NCBI RefSeq assembly: GCF_049276915.1 | Contig: NZ_JBASXK010000031.1 | Span: 1 to 64,000, forward strand | Source of the DNA: Aestuariivita sp049276915 | GTDB taxonomy: Bacteria; Pseudomonadota; Alphaproteobacteria; Rhodobacterales; Rhodobacteraceae | Length of the DNA: 64,000 bases | Reading direction: 5' to 3' | In this document: in pieces, positions 33,350 through 41,311 of the stretch | How the letters are laid out: each line of letters begins with the position of its first letter | Position numbering within the stretch: the first letter of the stretch is position 1 | The notes under the pieces: model-generated | What the model was told of the DNA's origin: nothing | Database searches by the model: none | What the model saw: only the letters and a program-made list of their open reading frames with translations | Position numbers and translations under genes: made by a program

Positions 33350-34246
33350 TCAACGGCGAATGGCCAAGCGGGCTGTCAGCCACATCAGGATCATCATGCC
33401 GAAATCAATCGGCAGCCAGGTTTGCAGCGCGCCGGGCGCTGAAATGTCGATGTCGATGGTGTAAAGCGAAAGCCCGCTGAGTGTGTCTGGCAGGGATACC
33501 AGCACAATGGACGAGACGTTATTGGCGAAATGCACTGCTATGGCCGGACCCAGATTGCCCGCACGCGCGGTCAGGTCAGCCATCAGCACACCAAAAAGAC
33601 CTGCCCAAGCGGCCACGAAAAGCGCATTGTTGCCGGCTTCGGCTGGCACGTGATGACCCAGCGCAAACAGCGCCGAAGGCAGACCGACCCAGATCAGCGG
33701 TGACGAGAACCGCGCAGCAAGCTGCTGCTGGAGATATCCGCGAAACACGATCTCTTCGGCGCTGGTCTGAATGAGAAGCACAAGCAGTGAGACCGGCAGC
33801 AGCAGAAGCCAGAGACCGGGCGACAGATTGGGCGTCAGCGGAGCGCCCATGTCATAGGGCGGCAAGACCGCGATCACGACGCCCAGCACCAGCAATGCCC
33901 GAAACACGGCTATGAAATCACGGATCACTGCGCGTGAGGGCCCCAACACGCTGGACAGGCCACGATTGTGCAGCAGACGCACTGCCACAGCCGTCCCAAG
34001 GGTCAGGAAGACAAATCCGCCAAGCAGCAGGATCAGGGGCAGCGGCGATTGTCCGGAGCCTGCATCCTCAAAGGTGGCGGTCTGCGGCTGCGCAATGAAC
34101 CACAGCACAAAGCTCAGCACCGAACTGAGCATGATGGCCGTGGCCAGAATGACCACGGTACCTGCGAGGATACGCCAAAGCTCGGGGCGGGCGCGGGCCG
34201 GTCCGACAAGAATCTCATGAGGGACGTAGGCGCGCCGCAAGCTCAT
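33350..34246 (-). CDS. CPBP family intramembrane glutamic protease
   Basis: This 298-aa membrane protein has about 8 hydrophobic helices and the three CPBP (Abi/CAAX-like) motifs: EEIVFRGYLQQQ (paired Glu and Arg, near residue 182), the FALGH motif (His, near residue 215) and AVHFANN (His/Asn, near residue 256). Family members include CAAX prenyl proteases of the Rce1 type and bacteriocin-immunity proteins. This gene starts one base after the stop of the ABC-exporter-like gene with the cyclic-nucleotide domain, so the two form an operon. A functional link between them is inferred from spacing only. Confidence 0.88.
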   Translation of the reverse strand: MSLRRAYVPHEILVGPARARPELWRILAGTVVILATAIMLSSVLSFVLWFIAQPQTATFEDAGSGQSPLPLILLLGGFVFLTLGTAVAVRLLHNRGLSSVLGPSRAVIRDFIAVFRALLVLGVVIAVLPPYDMGAPLTPNLSPGLWLLLLPVSLLVLLIQTSAEEIVFRGYLQQQLAARFSSPLIWVGLPSALFALGHHVPAEAGNNALFVAAWAGLFGVLMADLTARAGNLGPAIAVHFANNVSSIVLVSLPDTLSGLSLYTIDIDISAPGALQTWLPIDFGMMILMWLTARLAIRR

Positions 34247-34247
34247 G

Positions 34248-37200
34248 TCAGGTGTCCGACCGATCGTACATGGCTTGCTCGATCGGCACGGTGGGATTGG
34301 CCAGCGCGTCCAGACGGGCATGCCGCAACAATTCGGCCGCGCCGGTCAGGTGTCCGGCTACGGTTCGCAGCAGGCTGCGCGACACGGCCGGATCGCTTTC
34401 GACGACAGCGCGGAATTCTTCCGCCCCGATGCGAAGCCATTTCGTATCCGTCACGGAAATCAGGCGCAGCTGGCGCGGCTCGTCCAGAATGATCGACAGA
34501 TCGCCAATCACCCGTCCCGGCCCGATGGACGCGACCGGCCGCGCACCAAGATCGTTTTCCGGCCAGTGCATTTCGGCATGACCTTCCAGACACAGATAAA
34601 TGGCATCCGCCCGGTCATTCTCACGGAAGATCACTTGGCCTTTTTCGGCGTCAAACCATTGCGCCGAGAATGCCAGAAGACGCTGGTTGCGCGTGTCCAG
34701 ATCGCCAAACAACTCGGTCCCCGCGATCAAACGTTGTTTGCGGCGCAAATCAGCAGCGCCCGGCCCGTCGGGTTCCTGGGTTTGTCCAATGGATATCCCG
34801 TCGATGCGCCCATCCTTGATTTCGACGAAAAGGTCATAGTTGTCAGGGCTGGCAAAGCTGTCTTCCATGAAGATGATTGTTGTCTGTGGCAGCAATTCGC
34901 GCAGGCGCGCGCGCGTTTTGGCGCGGCTTTTGCTGTCGTGGCTGGCCAGTGCCTTGTCGAGGATCAGGATGTCCGGCCGTTTGATCCCTGCCCGACTGAA
35001 GGCTGCGCGTTCCTGGATCACGGTTGGCAGTTTCGCGCCGCCAAGGCCGGAGGGCATGTCATAAATGATCTCGGCCACGGCGCGGCGCAGACCGTTCTCG
35101 TCCAGCAAGCGGGCGATGATCTGATGGATTTCTTCGACGCGCGCGCCGGCCATCATGGATACCCGGCCAAAAATCAGGTTCTCCAGAGCGGTCAGGCGGG
35201 GCAGATACACATCTTCTGCAACCGGAACGAACATCTCGTCGGCAGCTTCGCGCAGAATGGCAGATTTGGTTTTTCGCAGCTCGAGGATCTTCTCTTTGTA
35301 CTCTGACGGAAAGCTGGGTCCGATCTGTTCGGCGGTCAGCAGGAAGGGCACCGTCATCAGCAGCGCTTCTTCCTCTGCACTCAGGGCCGCATGGCCCTCC
35401 TTTTCTTCTTTCTGGGCGATGCGCGAGAGCCGGATGTAGACATCCTCTTCGATTCCCAACCGCTGGAACAACGGGTGGTCGGTGCCGTCTCGGCCAAAAG
35501 TCTGGCGCAGGGTTTGCATGATGCCCGCCGAGATATCCAAGGCTTCTTTGGCCAGACCGATCTCATGGATCATGTTGATGAACTGTTGCTGGGAGGCCAG
35601 CGTCTCTTGCGAGATATCAACCCGCGGGCTGGCATAGAGCAGGTTGCCGCCCAGAGGCACCGAGGGGTTGAAGGTCTCGGGATCGAACCGATTGATCACT
35701 TGATCAAGGCCGTGCGCGATCATCTGCTCATGCACGAGCGGGCGCAGATCGACCAATCTGCGCGCCAGAATCGGGTGCTTGTCCGGATCAAAGCGGGACC
35801 CGAGCGAGCGCTCGATCATCGCTTCGTCCACGCCCATGGCCTGCACAAGCTGAAACCACCAGTCACGGATATCCTCGGGCGTGCTGAGCCCGGCCAGATC
35901 GGGATCAACCCAGTCGGCCGCAAGCTGGTCGGCGCTGTTGCCTGTTTTCAGGGCCTCAACCACCGTACGGTTTCGCGACATAGTCCCGGGCTCGACTCTA
36001 GGTTTCATCTTGAGCGGCATGAGCAGGTTGTCCCCAAGGGTGCCATCAAACAGATAGGGGCGGGAATGCGCATATCCGATGCGCGACGACAGCACCGACT
36101 GGTGCAGGCTGTTCAGCGGATAATCGGCGACGGTGACCGTGCCGCGAACTGGCAGCACTTCACGGGTCAGCAAATCGGCGAATGCCGCCCTCTCGATCGC
36201 GCTGGTACTTTGGATGGCCACGCGCGCGCCGACCGGGATCTCGAGGTTCAGATCTTCCAGAACCGTGTTGCCATCCTGATCTCGGATGGTGACGTCCTTG
36301 ATTGCGATCACGCCGCGCAGATGCGGTATTTCAGCTGGTTCGCCTTCGATCAGCGCTTCGTCGATCATGCCGCGCGGCTGGAACCGTTCCGTGACGATCT
36401 CCCAGCGCAACGACATGTCCTGGACCTGATTGTAATAGCCCAGAAGGTCTTTCCAGGGGCTGGCGATATCCTTGTAGGCGGCCAGGGCTGCAACCAGAGC
36501 ACCGACCGTGATTTCGCCCTTGATCGCCAGATAGCCCCCAATGGAATAGAAAAAGAACGGAGTAAGCTGGGTGATGAAGTTGTTGAGGAACTTCATGAAG
36601 AATTTCTTCTGGTAGATCTGAAACCGGATATCGAACAATGTTCCCAGTCGCGCCGAGTATTCGGCCTGACGATATCGCCAACCACCGTTCACCCGCAGAT
36701 CGCCGATGCCTGCCGCTGTCTCGCCGATCTCCGAGGCCAGATGGCGGACCTGAACGATCCGTTTCTTGTTCAGCTGGTTGATCTGGCGCTGCAGCATCGG
36801 GATCAACCAGGCCTGAAGCGGGATCAGCGCGATTGCAGCAAGACCAAACCAGACGCTTTGAAGAAACAGGAAGGTCAGGATCGTCAGCATCTGCCCGGCC
36901 TGAAACACTGGCTGCGCAACCGCGTCTCCCATCAGCCCACCCATCGGCTCGGCCTCGGAGGTGACCATCGAGACCAGTTCACCCTGGCTGGTCGAGCGGA
37001 AATAGGGTTTGGGAAACCGCAGCATGCGGCTGAGCAACTGATAGCGGAAGCGGCGTAGCAGGCGTTCGGACAAAACGCCTTTCATCGTGTTGATGCGCAT
37101 TTTCATCAGGCCACCAGCCAGCACAGCGGACAGAAAGCCCAAGCACAGCAAAAGCAGATACTCGACCTGGGTCAGATCATAGCCGAAAACCGAAATGATA

Positions 37201-37352
37201 TTGGTTTCGGACCCGATGGCATCGTTGATGATCCGCTTGGGCAATTCCAGCGAGGCATAGAGGAACGGGAACGACAAAACCGTTACCAGAAGCAGAACAA
37301 GCTGCTGGCGCTTGGAATACTTCCATATGAATTGAAACAGGGTGCGTTCCAT
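34248..37352 (-). CDS. ABC-exporter-like protein with degenerate ATPase and cyclic-nucleotide-binding domain
   Basis: This is a 1034-aa inner-membrane protein. Residues about 1-320 form an ABC exporter type transmembrane domain with about 6 helices (FLYASLELPKRIINDAIGS at the start). Residues about 350-850 correspond to the nucleotide-binding domain, but the Walker A site reads GARVAIQSTSAIERAAF with no GxGKS, the Walker B reads ILILDKAL with Lys where the catalytic Glu belongs, the switch-His position reads IIFMEDSF, and about 270 residues are inserted before the signature-like SGLGG. Residues about 880-1010 are a CAP_ED type cyclic-nucleotide-binding domain (GQVIFRENDRADAIYLCLEG). An AGGGCAGG ribosome site supports ATG 37352. 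It should not hydrolyse ATP in the usual manner. It is directly upstream of the CPBP protease gene. Confidence 0.85.
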   Translation of the reverse strand: MERTLFQFIWKYSKRQQLVLLLVTVLSFPFLYASLELPKRIINDAIGSETNIISVFGYDLTQVEYLLLLCLGFLSAVLAGGLMKMRINTMKGVLSERLLRRFRYQLLSRMLRFPKPYFRSTSQGELVSMVTSEAEPMGGLMGDAVAQPVFQAGQMLTILTFLFLQSVWFGLAAIALIPLQAWLIPMLQRQINQLNKKRIVQVRHLASEIGETAAGIGDLRVNGGWRYRQAEYSARLGTLFDIRFQIYQKKFFMKFLNNFITQLTPFFFYSIGGYLAIKGEITVGALVAALAAYKDIASPWKDLLGYYNQVQDMSLRWEIVTERFQPRGMIDEALIEGEPAEIPHLRGVIAIKDVTIRDQDGNTVLEDLNLEIPVGARVAIQSTSAIERAAFADLLTREVLPVRGTVTVADYPLNSLHQSVLSSRIGYAHSRPYLFDGTLGDNLLMPLKMKPRVEPGTMSRNRTVVEALKTGNSADQLAADWVDPDLAGLSTPEDIRDWWFQLVQAMGVDEAMIERSLGSRFDPDKHPILARRLVDLRPLVHEQMIAHGLDQVINRFDPETFNPSVPLGGNLLYASPRVDISQETLASQQQFINMIHEIGLAKEALDISAGIMQTLRQTFGRDGTDHPLFQRLGIEEDVYIRLSRIAQKEEKEGHAALSAEEEALLMTVPFLLTAEQIGPSFPSEYKEKILELRKTKSAILREAADEMFVPVAEDVYLPRLTALENLIFGRVSMMAGARVEEIHQIIARLLDENGLRRAVAEIIYDMPSGLGGAKLPTVIQERAAFSRAGIKRPDILILDKALASHDSKSRAKTRARLRELLPQTTIIFMEDSFASPDNYDLFVEIKDGRIDGISIGQTQEPDGPGAADLRRKQRLIAGTELFGDLDTRNQRLLAFSAQWFDAEKGQVIFRENDRADAIYLCLEGHAEMHWPENDLGARPVASIGPGRVIGDLSIILDEPRQLRLISVTDTKWLRIGAEEFRAVVESDPAVSRSLLRTVAGHLTGAAELLRHARLDALANPTVPIEQAMYDRSDT

Positions 37353-37719
37353 GTCCTGCCCTTCGAGGCCTTCTGCCATGCTGTCGGGGATTACTCTGCT
37401 ATGCGCAGCGGCGATGGATCAACTAAGGCACCTGAACCGCCGATTGCAAGGCGCGCTACAGCACATCCACGTCTGGACCTGTGAACAGAAATCAGCCCGG
37501 CCTGAAGCAAACCGGGCCGGATCAGGGCAAGGCACCGCCCTGTGTTCTGGTGCGCAGCGTGGTTCTTTGCACATCAGGTGCCCTGTGTTCGGGTTCGGGC
37601 GGCGGTTCGCTTTGCGACAGGACGACTGTCTGCGTGGCCCTGCCGGGACTCCTTGGCTCTTGCGGGCGCATTTCGGCATCGCTATTGCCATGGAGACGAC
37701 TGATTTTCGGGAGGTTTCC
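37353..37719. promoter_or_regulatory. 367-base non-coding divergent region upstream of ilvD
   Basis: This is the longest gene-free stretch. It is the divergent control region of the ABC-like gene and ilvD. A GC-rich hairpin occurs at about 37495-37520 (alternative pairings GCCCGG/CCGGGC or CCGGCC/GGCCGG around a TGAAGCAAACC loop). A frame reading CVLVRSVVLC at 37535-37570 contains several branched-chain codons, but it does not end before ilvD, so a classic attenuator leader peptide is not supported. GGGAGG precedes the ilvD ATG. I see no tRNA or clear promoter. Confidence 0.4.
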
Positions 37720-39483
37720 ATGCTCAAGCGCAAATTCGACAAATCCAAACTGCCCAGCCGACATGTGACCGAAGGGCCGGAACGCGCGCCGCACCGGTCG
37801 TATTATTATGCGATGGGCATGACCGAAGAGGAAATCCATCAACCGCTTGTTGGTGTGGCGACCTGCTGGAACGAAGCCGCGCCTTGCAACATCGCGCTGA
37901 ACCGTCAGGCGCAGTCGGTGAAGAAGGGCGTAGCGGAAGCGGCGGGCACCCCGCGCGAGTTCACCACCATCACCGTGACCGACGGGATCGCTATGGGGCA
38001 TGAGGGCATGCGGTCCTCGCTGCCCTCACGCGAGGCGATCGCGGATACGGTCGAACTGACGATGCGCGGGCATTGCTATGACGCGATCGTGGGTCTGGCG
38101 GGATGTGACAAGTCGCTGCCGGGCATGATGATGGCCATGGTGCGGCTGAACGTGCCGTCCGTCTTCATCTATGGCGGGTCGATCCTGCCGGGCCGCGCAC
38201 CGCGCGTCGGGGATGTGCCGGAAGAATATCTCGACCGCGATCTCACCGTTCAGGACATGTTCGAGGCCGTGGGCAAACACCAGAACAACATGCTGTCCGA
38301 TGCGGCCCTTGACGTGCTTGAACGCGTGGCCTGCCCCAGCGCGGGTGCCTGTGGCGGTCAGTTCACCGCCAACACCATGGCCTGCGTATCCGAAGCGATC
38401 GGGCTGGCGCTGTTCAATTCGTCGGGCATGCCCGCGCCTTATGAAAGCCGCGACCAGTATGGCGAGGCATCGGGCCGCGCGGTGATGGACCTGATCGAAA
38501 AGAACATACGCGCGCGCGATGTCGTGACGCTGAAGGCGCTTCAGAACGCCGCCCGCGTCGTGGCCTGCACCGGCGGATCGACCAATGCCGGTCTGCACCT
38601 GCCTGCCATCGCGCATGAGGCCGGGATCGACTTCTTTCTGGACGATGTCTGCGAAATCTTCCGCGACACTCCCTATTTCGTCGACCTGAAACCGGGTGGG
38701 CAATATGTGGCCAAGGATCTCTACGAGGCCGGCGGTGTGCCCGTGGTGATGAGGGAACTGCGCAAGGCGGGCCTGATCCACGAGGAGTGCATCACAGCCA
38801 GCGGCAGGACCATCGGCGAGGAACTGGACCTGATCGACCGCGACGCGGACGGCAAGGTGATCTATCCCATCGAGACTCCGATCACCAAGACTGGCGGTGT
38901 CGTGGGCCTGAAGGGCAATCTTGCCCCCGAGGGAGCGATCGTGAAAGTCGCCGGTATCTCGGCCGAGGATCAGGTCTTCACCGGCCCGGCCAATGTGTTC
39001 GAATGCGAACAGGACGCCTTTGAGGCGGTCCAGAAGCGCGCCTACAAGGAAGGCGACGTGATCGTGATCCGCAACGAGGGCCCGTCAGGCGGGCCGGGCA
39101 TGCGCGAGATGCTGGCGACCACGGCGGCATTGTCGGGTCAGGGCATGGGCAAGAAGGTTGCCCTGATCACCGACGGGCGGTTCTCGGGCGCGACGCGCGG
39201 GTTTTGCGTGGGCCATGTGGGCCCCGAGGCCGCCAAGGGCGGGCCCATCGGGATGCTGAAGAATGGCGACATGATCACCATCAACGCGGTCACGGGTGAA
39301 TTGTCGGTCGATCTGAGCGACGACGAACTGGCGCAGCGCCGGGCCGCATGGCCGGGCCCGCGCACGTCGATCTATACATCAGGCGCAATCTGGAAATACG
39401 CGCAGCTGGTCGGTGACACCTACAAGGGGGCTGTCACCCATCCCGGGGCCAAGGCCGAAAAGCATGAGTATATGGAACTTTAA
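37720..39483 (+). CDS. ilvD: Dihydroxy-acid dehydratase
   Basis: This 587-aa IlvD/Edd family enzyme performs the third step of isoleucine and valine synthesis with a Fe-S cluster. AGCDKSLPGMMMA is near residue 129 and SAGACGGQFTANTMA near residue 206 (cluster Cys residues), and LITDGRFSGATRGFCVGH forms the C-terminal active-site segment. The ATG at 37720 has GGGAGGTTT just upstream. A frame extending back to 37342 is open but not conserved. Its 3' end overlaps the start of the lipoprotein gene by 20 bases. The N terminus KLPSRHVTEGPERAPHRS is the long form seen in alphaproteobacteria. Confidence 0.94.
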   Translation: MLKRKFDKSKLPSRHVTEGPERAPHRSYYYAMGMTEEEIHQPLVGVATCWNEAAPCNIALNRQAQSVKKGVAEAAGTPREFTTITVTDGIAMGHEGMRSSLPSREAIADTVELTMRGHCYDAIVGLAGCDKSLPGMMMAMVRLNVPSVFIYGGSILPGRAPRVGDVPEEYLDRDLTVQDMFEAVGKHQNNMLSDAALDVLERVACPSAGACGGQFTANTMACVSEAIGLALFNSSGMPAPYESRDQYGEASGRAVMDLIEKNIRARDVVTLKALQNAARVVACTGGSTNAGLHLPAIAHEAGIDFFLDDVCEIFRDTPYFVDLKPGGQYVAKDLYEAGGVPVVMRELRKAGLIHEECITASGRTIGEELDLIDRDADGKVIYPIETPITKTGGVVGLKGNLAPEGAIVKVAGISAEDQVFTGPANVFECEQDAFEAVQKRAYKEGDVIVIRNEGPSGGPGMREMLATTAALSGQGMGKKVALITDGRFSGATRGFCVGHVGPEAAKGGPIGMLKNGDMITINAVTGELSVDLSDDELAQRRAAWPGPRTSIYTSGAIWKYAQLVGDTYKGAVTHPGAKAEKHEYMEL

Positions 39484-40048
39484 GGCCCATATCCTTGCCC
39501 TGCCCGCCGTTCTGGTGCTTGCCGCCTGCGACGAGCTCCCCCAGACAACCGGGGGCGGCGGGGCCAAGGCGCTGACTCAGGCAAGCCTGTCTGAGAACAG
39601 TATCCGTTTGGCAGCCCCAAACGGATACTGCATTGACCGGCGCAGCCTGCGCGACAGGTTTGCCCTGCTTGGGCGATGCGATACACTTGGTGTGATCGGA
39701 ACATTCGCGGCTGTGGAACTGGCGATCATCACGGTCTCGACAGTGCCCGTCACCCCCGAGTCGGCAACGCCAAGCGCAGCCGCAATGGCGGCGACCAAGG
39801 GCCAGAGCAATGTGGTCAAAACCGTCAGCCAGGATGGGTTGCAGTTCTTTCAACTCAAAGGTGGCGGCGAACAGGTCGAGGGCGTGAATGATCTGTATTG
39901 GCGCACAGCCTTTGTTTTGAACGGCCAACTCGTCAGCATCGCACTTTATGCACCCAGCGAGAGCGGGGCGGTCGGCCCTGAAGGGGCGCGCATTCTGGAA
40001 GGCATCGTCTATGCCACGCGCACGGCAACAGAGGGCATCAGCATTTAG
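39464..40048 (+). CDS. Hypothetical lipoprotein downstream of ilvD
   Basis: This 194-aa exported protein has the N-terminal positively charged residue and hydrophobic stretch of a signal peptide, ending in the lipobox LAAC (Cys at residue 22). The first mature residues are DELPQTTGGGG. The rest contains two Cys (YCIDRRSLRDRF and GRCDTL) that could form a disulfide, and a segment of small residues. I do not recognise the family. The ATG at 39464 lies inside the end of ilvD in another frame, which is unusual and means ilvD and this gene are co-transcribed. It is probably anchored in the inner leaflet of the outer membrane or the periplasmic side of the inner membrane. Confidence 0.7.
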   Translation: MSIWNFKAHILALPAVLVLAACDELPQTTGGGGAKALTQASLSENSIRLAAPNGYCIDRRSLRDRFALLGRCDTLGVIGTFAAVELAIITVSTVPVTPESATPSAAAMAATKGQSNVVKTVSQDGLQFFQLKGGGEQVEGVNDLYWRTAFVLNGQLVSIALYAPSESGAVGPEGARILEGIVYATRTATEGISI

Positions 40049-40149
40049 ACTGCGGCTGGAAAGCGCGGAGTGATTCTTTTTGACTGTTTATTTTTGGGAA
40101 ATTCTTGTCATGGATTGTCTCCAAAGCGGAAACGATTGTATCTAACGAC

Positions 40150-40923
40150 ATGGCATTTCAATTCGGCTCAGTCATGGATCGGTTCATCCAGAACGGCGCA
40201 CTCCGGTGGTGGCGCCGCGCTGCCCGGCATGCACGGGATGCGGATCTTGTATCTTTGCGCCGATACCGCCAGCGGGCACGCCAGCTGCGCACCCTGCTGA
40301 ACGAAGTCATCCATTCAGCTGATGAACGCCTTGCCCTGCCCATGGTCGGGTCGGATTCCTTCCCAAAACCCTTCGGGACCGACTGGGCCTGGCGCCCTGA
40401 GCTTTGGCGGGGGCCGTTGCCGATTCCGGGGATTTCTTCGGTACAGACCAAATCAAAACTGGGCGATAAGGTGACGCTGTTTCATGACTGCGCCCATTCG
40501 GAACTGACCCTACGCCAGCTGCGCAATCTGCGAGAGGCCGATCTGGCCCCTTATGGGTTGCGCATGGACGTGTTCAAATTCGACGGATCGTTCCTGTCGC
40601 TGGTGGTTGATTTACCCAAAGCCTCGATCGCGGGCATCCGGAAAGATCACGTCATTCGCATCGACACCATTGTCGAGGTCGAGAAAGGGATCGAGATCTT
40701 TGCAAGGCTCAACATCAAGCATGGGCCGAACACGGAACAATTCGTGCGCGAACTCCCCCTGAATGAAGAGAAGGTCATGGTCGAGTTCGATCTCGCCTAC
40801 TCGAACCTGAATGAAAAGCGTGTCGAACGCGCCTGGCTGGATCTGATCTTTGAGGGCCCGGAAATGAACCAGGTGATCCTGCGTGATCTGACCTTCTCGC
40901 GCCGCTTGCGCGCATCGATATGA
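40150..40923 (+). CDS. DUF6478 family protein
   Basis: This 257-aa soluble protein begins with an Arg-rich helical part (DRFIQNGALRWWRRAARHARD, RRYRQRARQLR) and continues with GTDWAWRPELWRGPLP, KVTLFHDCAHSELTLRQLRN and a beta-rich middle. These are features I associate with the DUF6478 family of Rhodobacteraceae. There is no known activity, signal peptide or transmembrane segment. The start is uncertain: ATG 40150 and ATG 40174 are both possible, and a TTG at 40105 gives a longer frame. It is followed after 10 bases by the 125-aa gene, so the two may form one unit. Confidence 0.72.
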   Translation: MAFQFGSVMDRFIQNGALRWWRRAARHARDADLVSLRRYRQRARQLRTLLNEVIHSADERLALPMVGSDSFPKPFGTDWAWRPELWRGPLPIPGISSVQTKSKLGDKVTLFHDCAHSELTLRQLRNLREADLAPYGLRMDVFKFDGSFLSLVVDLPKASIAGIRKDHVIRIDTIVEVEKGIEIFARLNIKHGPNTEQFVRELPLNEEKVMVEFDLAYSNLNEKRVERAWLDLIFEGPEMNQVILRDLTFSRRLRASI

Positions 40924-40933
40924 GGCCCTGCAG

Positions 40934-41311
40934 ATGAGCCATTTTGAACTGACCAAAATCCGAATGGCCAATGGTGTGTGGGAAGATATCCTGACACGCG
41001 CCGAAGGCGTGACAGGCAACCCGGATGTGCGGTTGTTGCACATGGACACGCCGGTTGCCGGGGTCAAGGTGACGCCATATGCGGATACCGGGACATGGGT
41101 GCTGAGCATACCTGTCCCGCAGGAAGCGATTGCCGATGGCGTGCACAGTTTCACGATTTTCGACAAGTCGGATGACAGCAAGCTGGGGCATTTCACCCTG
41201 CTTGCCGGTGAGGCTGTTGCGGATGATATCCGCAGTGAGATGGAACTGCTGCGCGCTGAGCTGGATATGCTCAAGCGTGCCTTTCGCAGGCATTGCCTGG
41301 AAACGACCTAG
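40934..41311 (+). CDS. Small hypothetical protein, partner of DUF6478 gene
   Basis: This 125-aa protein starts at ATG 40934 with MSHFELTKIRMANGVWEDIL, ends in a predicted coiled segment (EMELLRAELDMLKRAFRRHC), and has a central beta-rich part. I do not recognise the fold. It follows the DUF6478 gene by 10 bases and its stop codon overlaps the stop codon of the convergent TRAP permease (shared CTAG at 41308-41311). Codon use resembles the neighbours, so I do not suspect recent transfer. Confidence 0.65.
   Translation: MSHFELTKIRMANGVWEDILTRAEGVTGNPDVRLLHMDTPVAGVKVTPYADTGTWVLSIPVPQEAIADGVHSFTIFDKSDDSKLGHFTLLAGEAVADDIRSEMELLRAELDMLKRAFRRHCLETT

Noticed and set aside
35391..37058. 555-codon plus-strand open frame opposite the ABC-like gene
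   Set aside because: It has shadow composition and no recognisable motif, while the opposite strand gives transmembrane and CAP_ED domains.
37481..37768. Possible ilvD attenuator leader peptide
   Set aside because: The frame contains some Val and Leu codons but no stop before ilvD, and no classical terminator with a T-run follows. Attenuation is therefore not supported.
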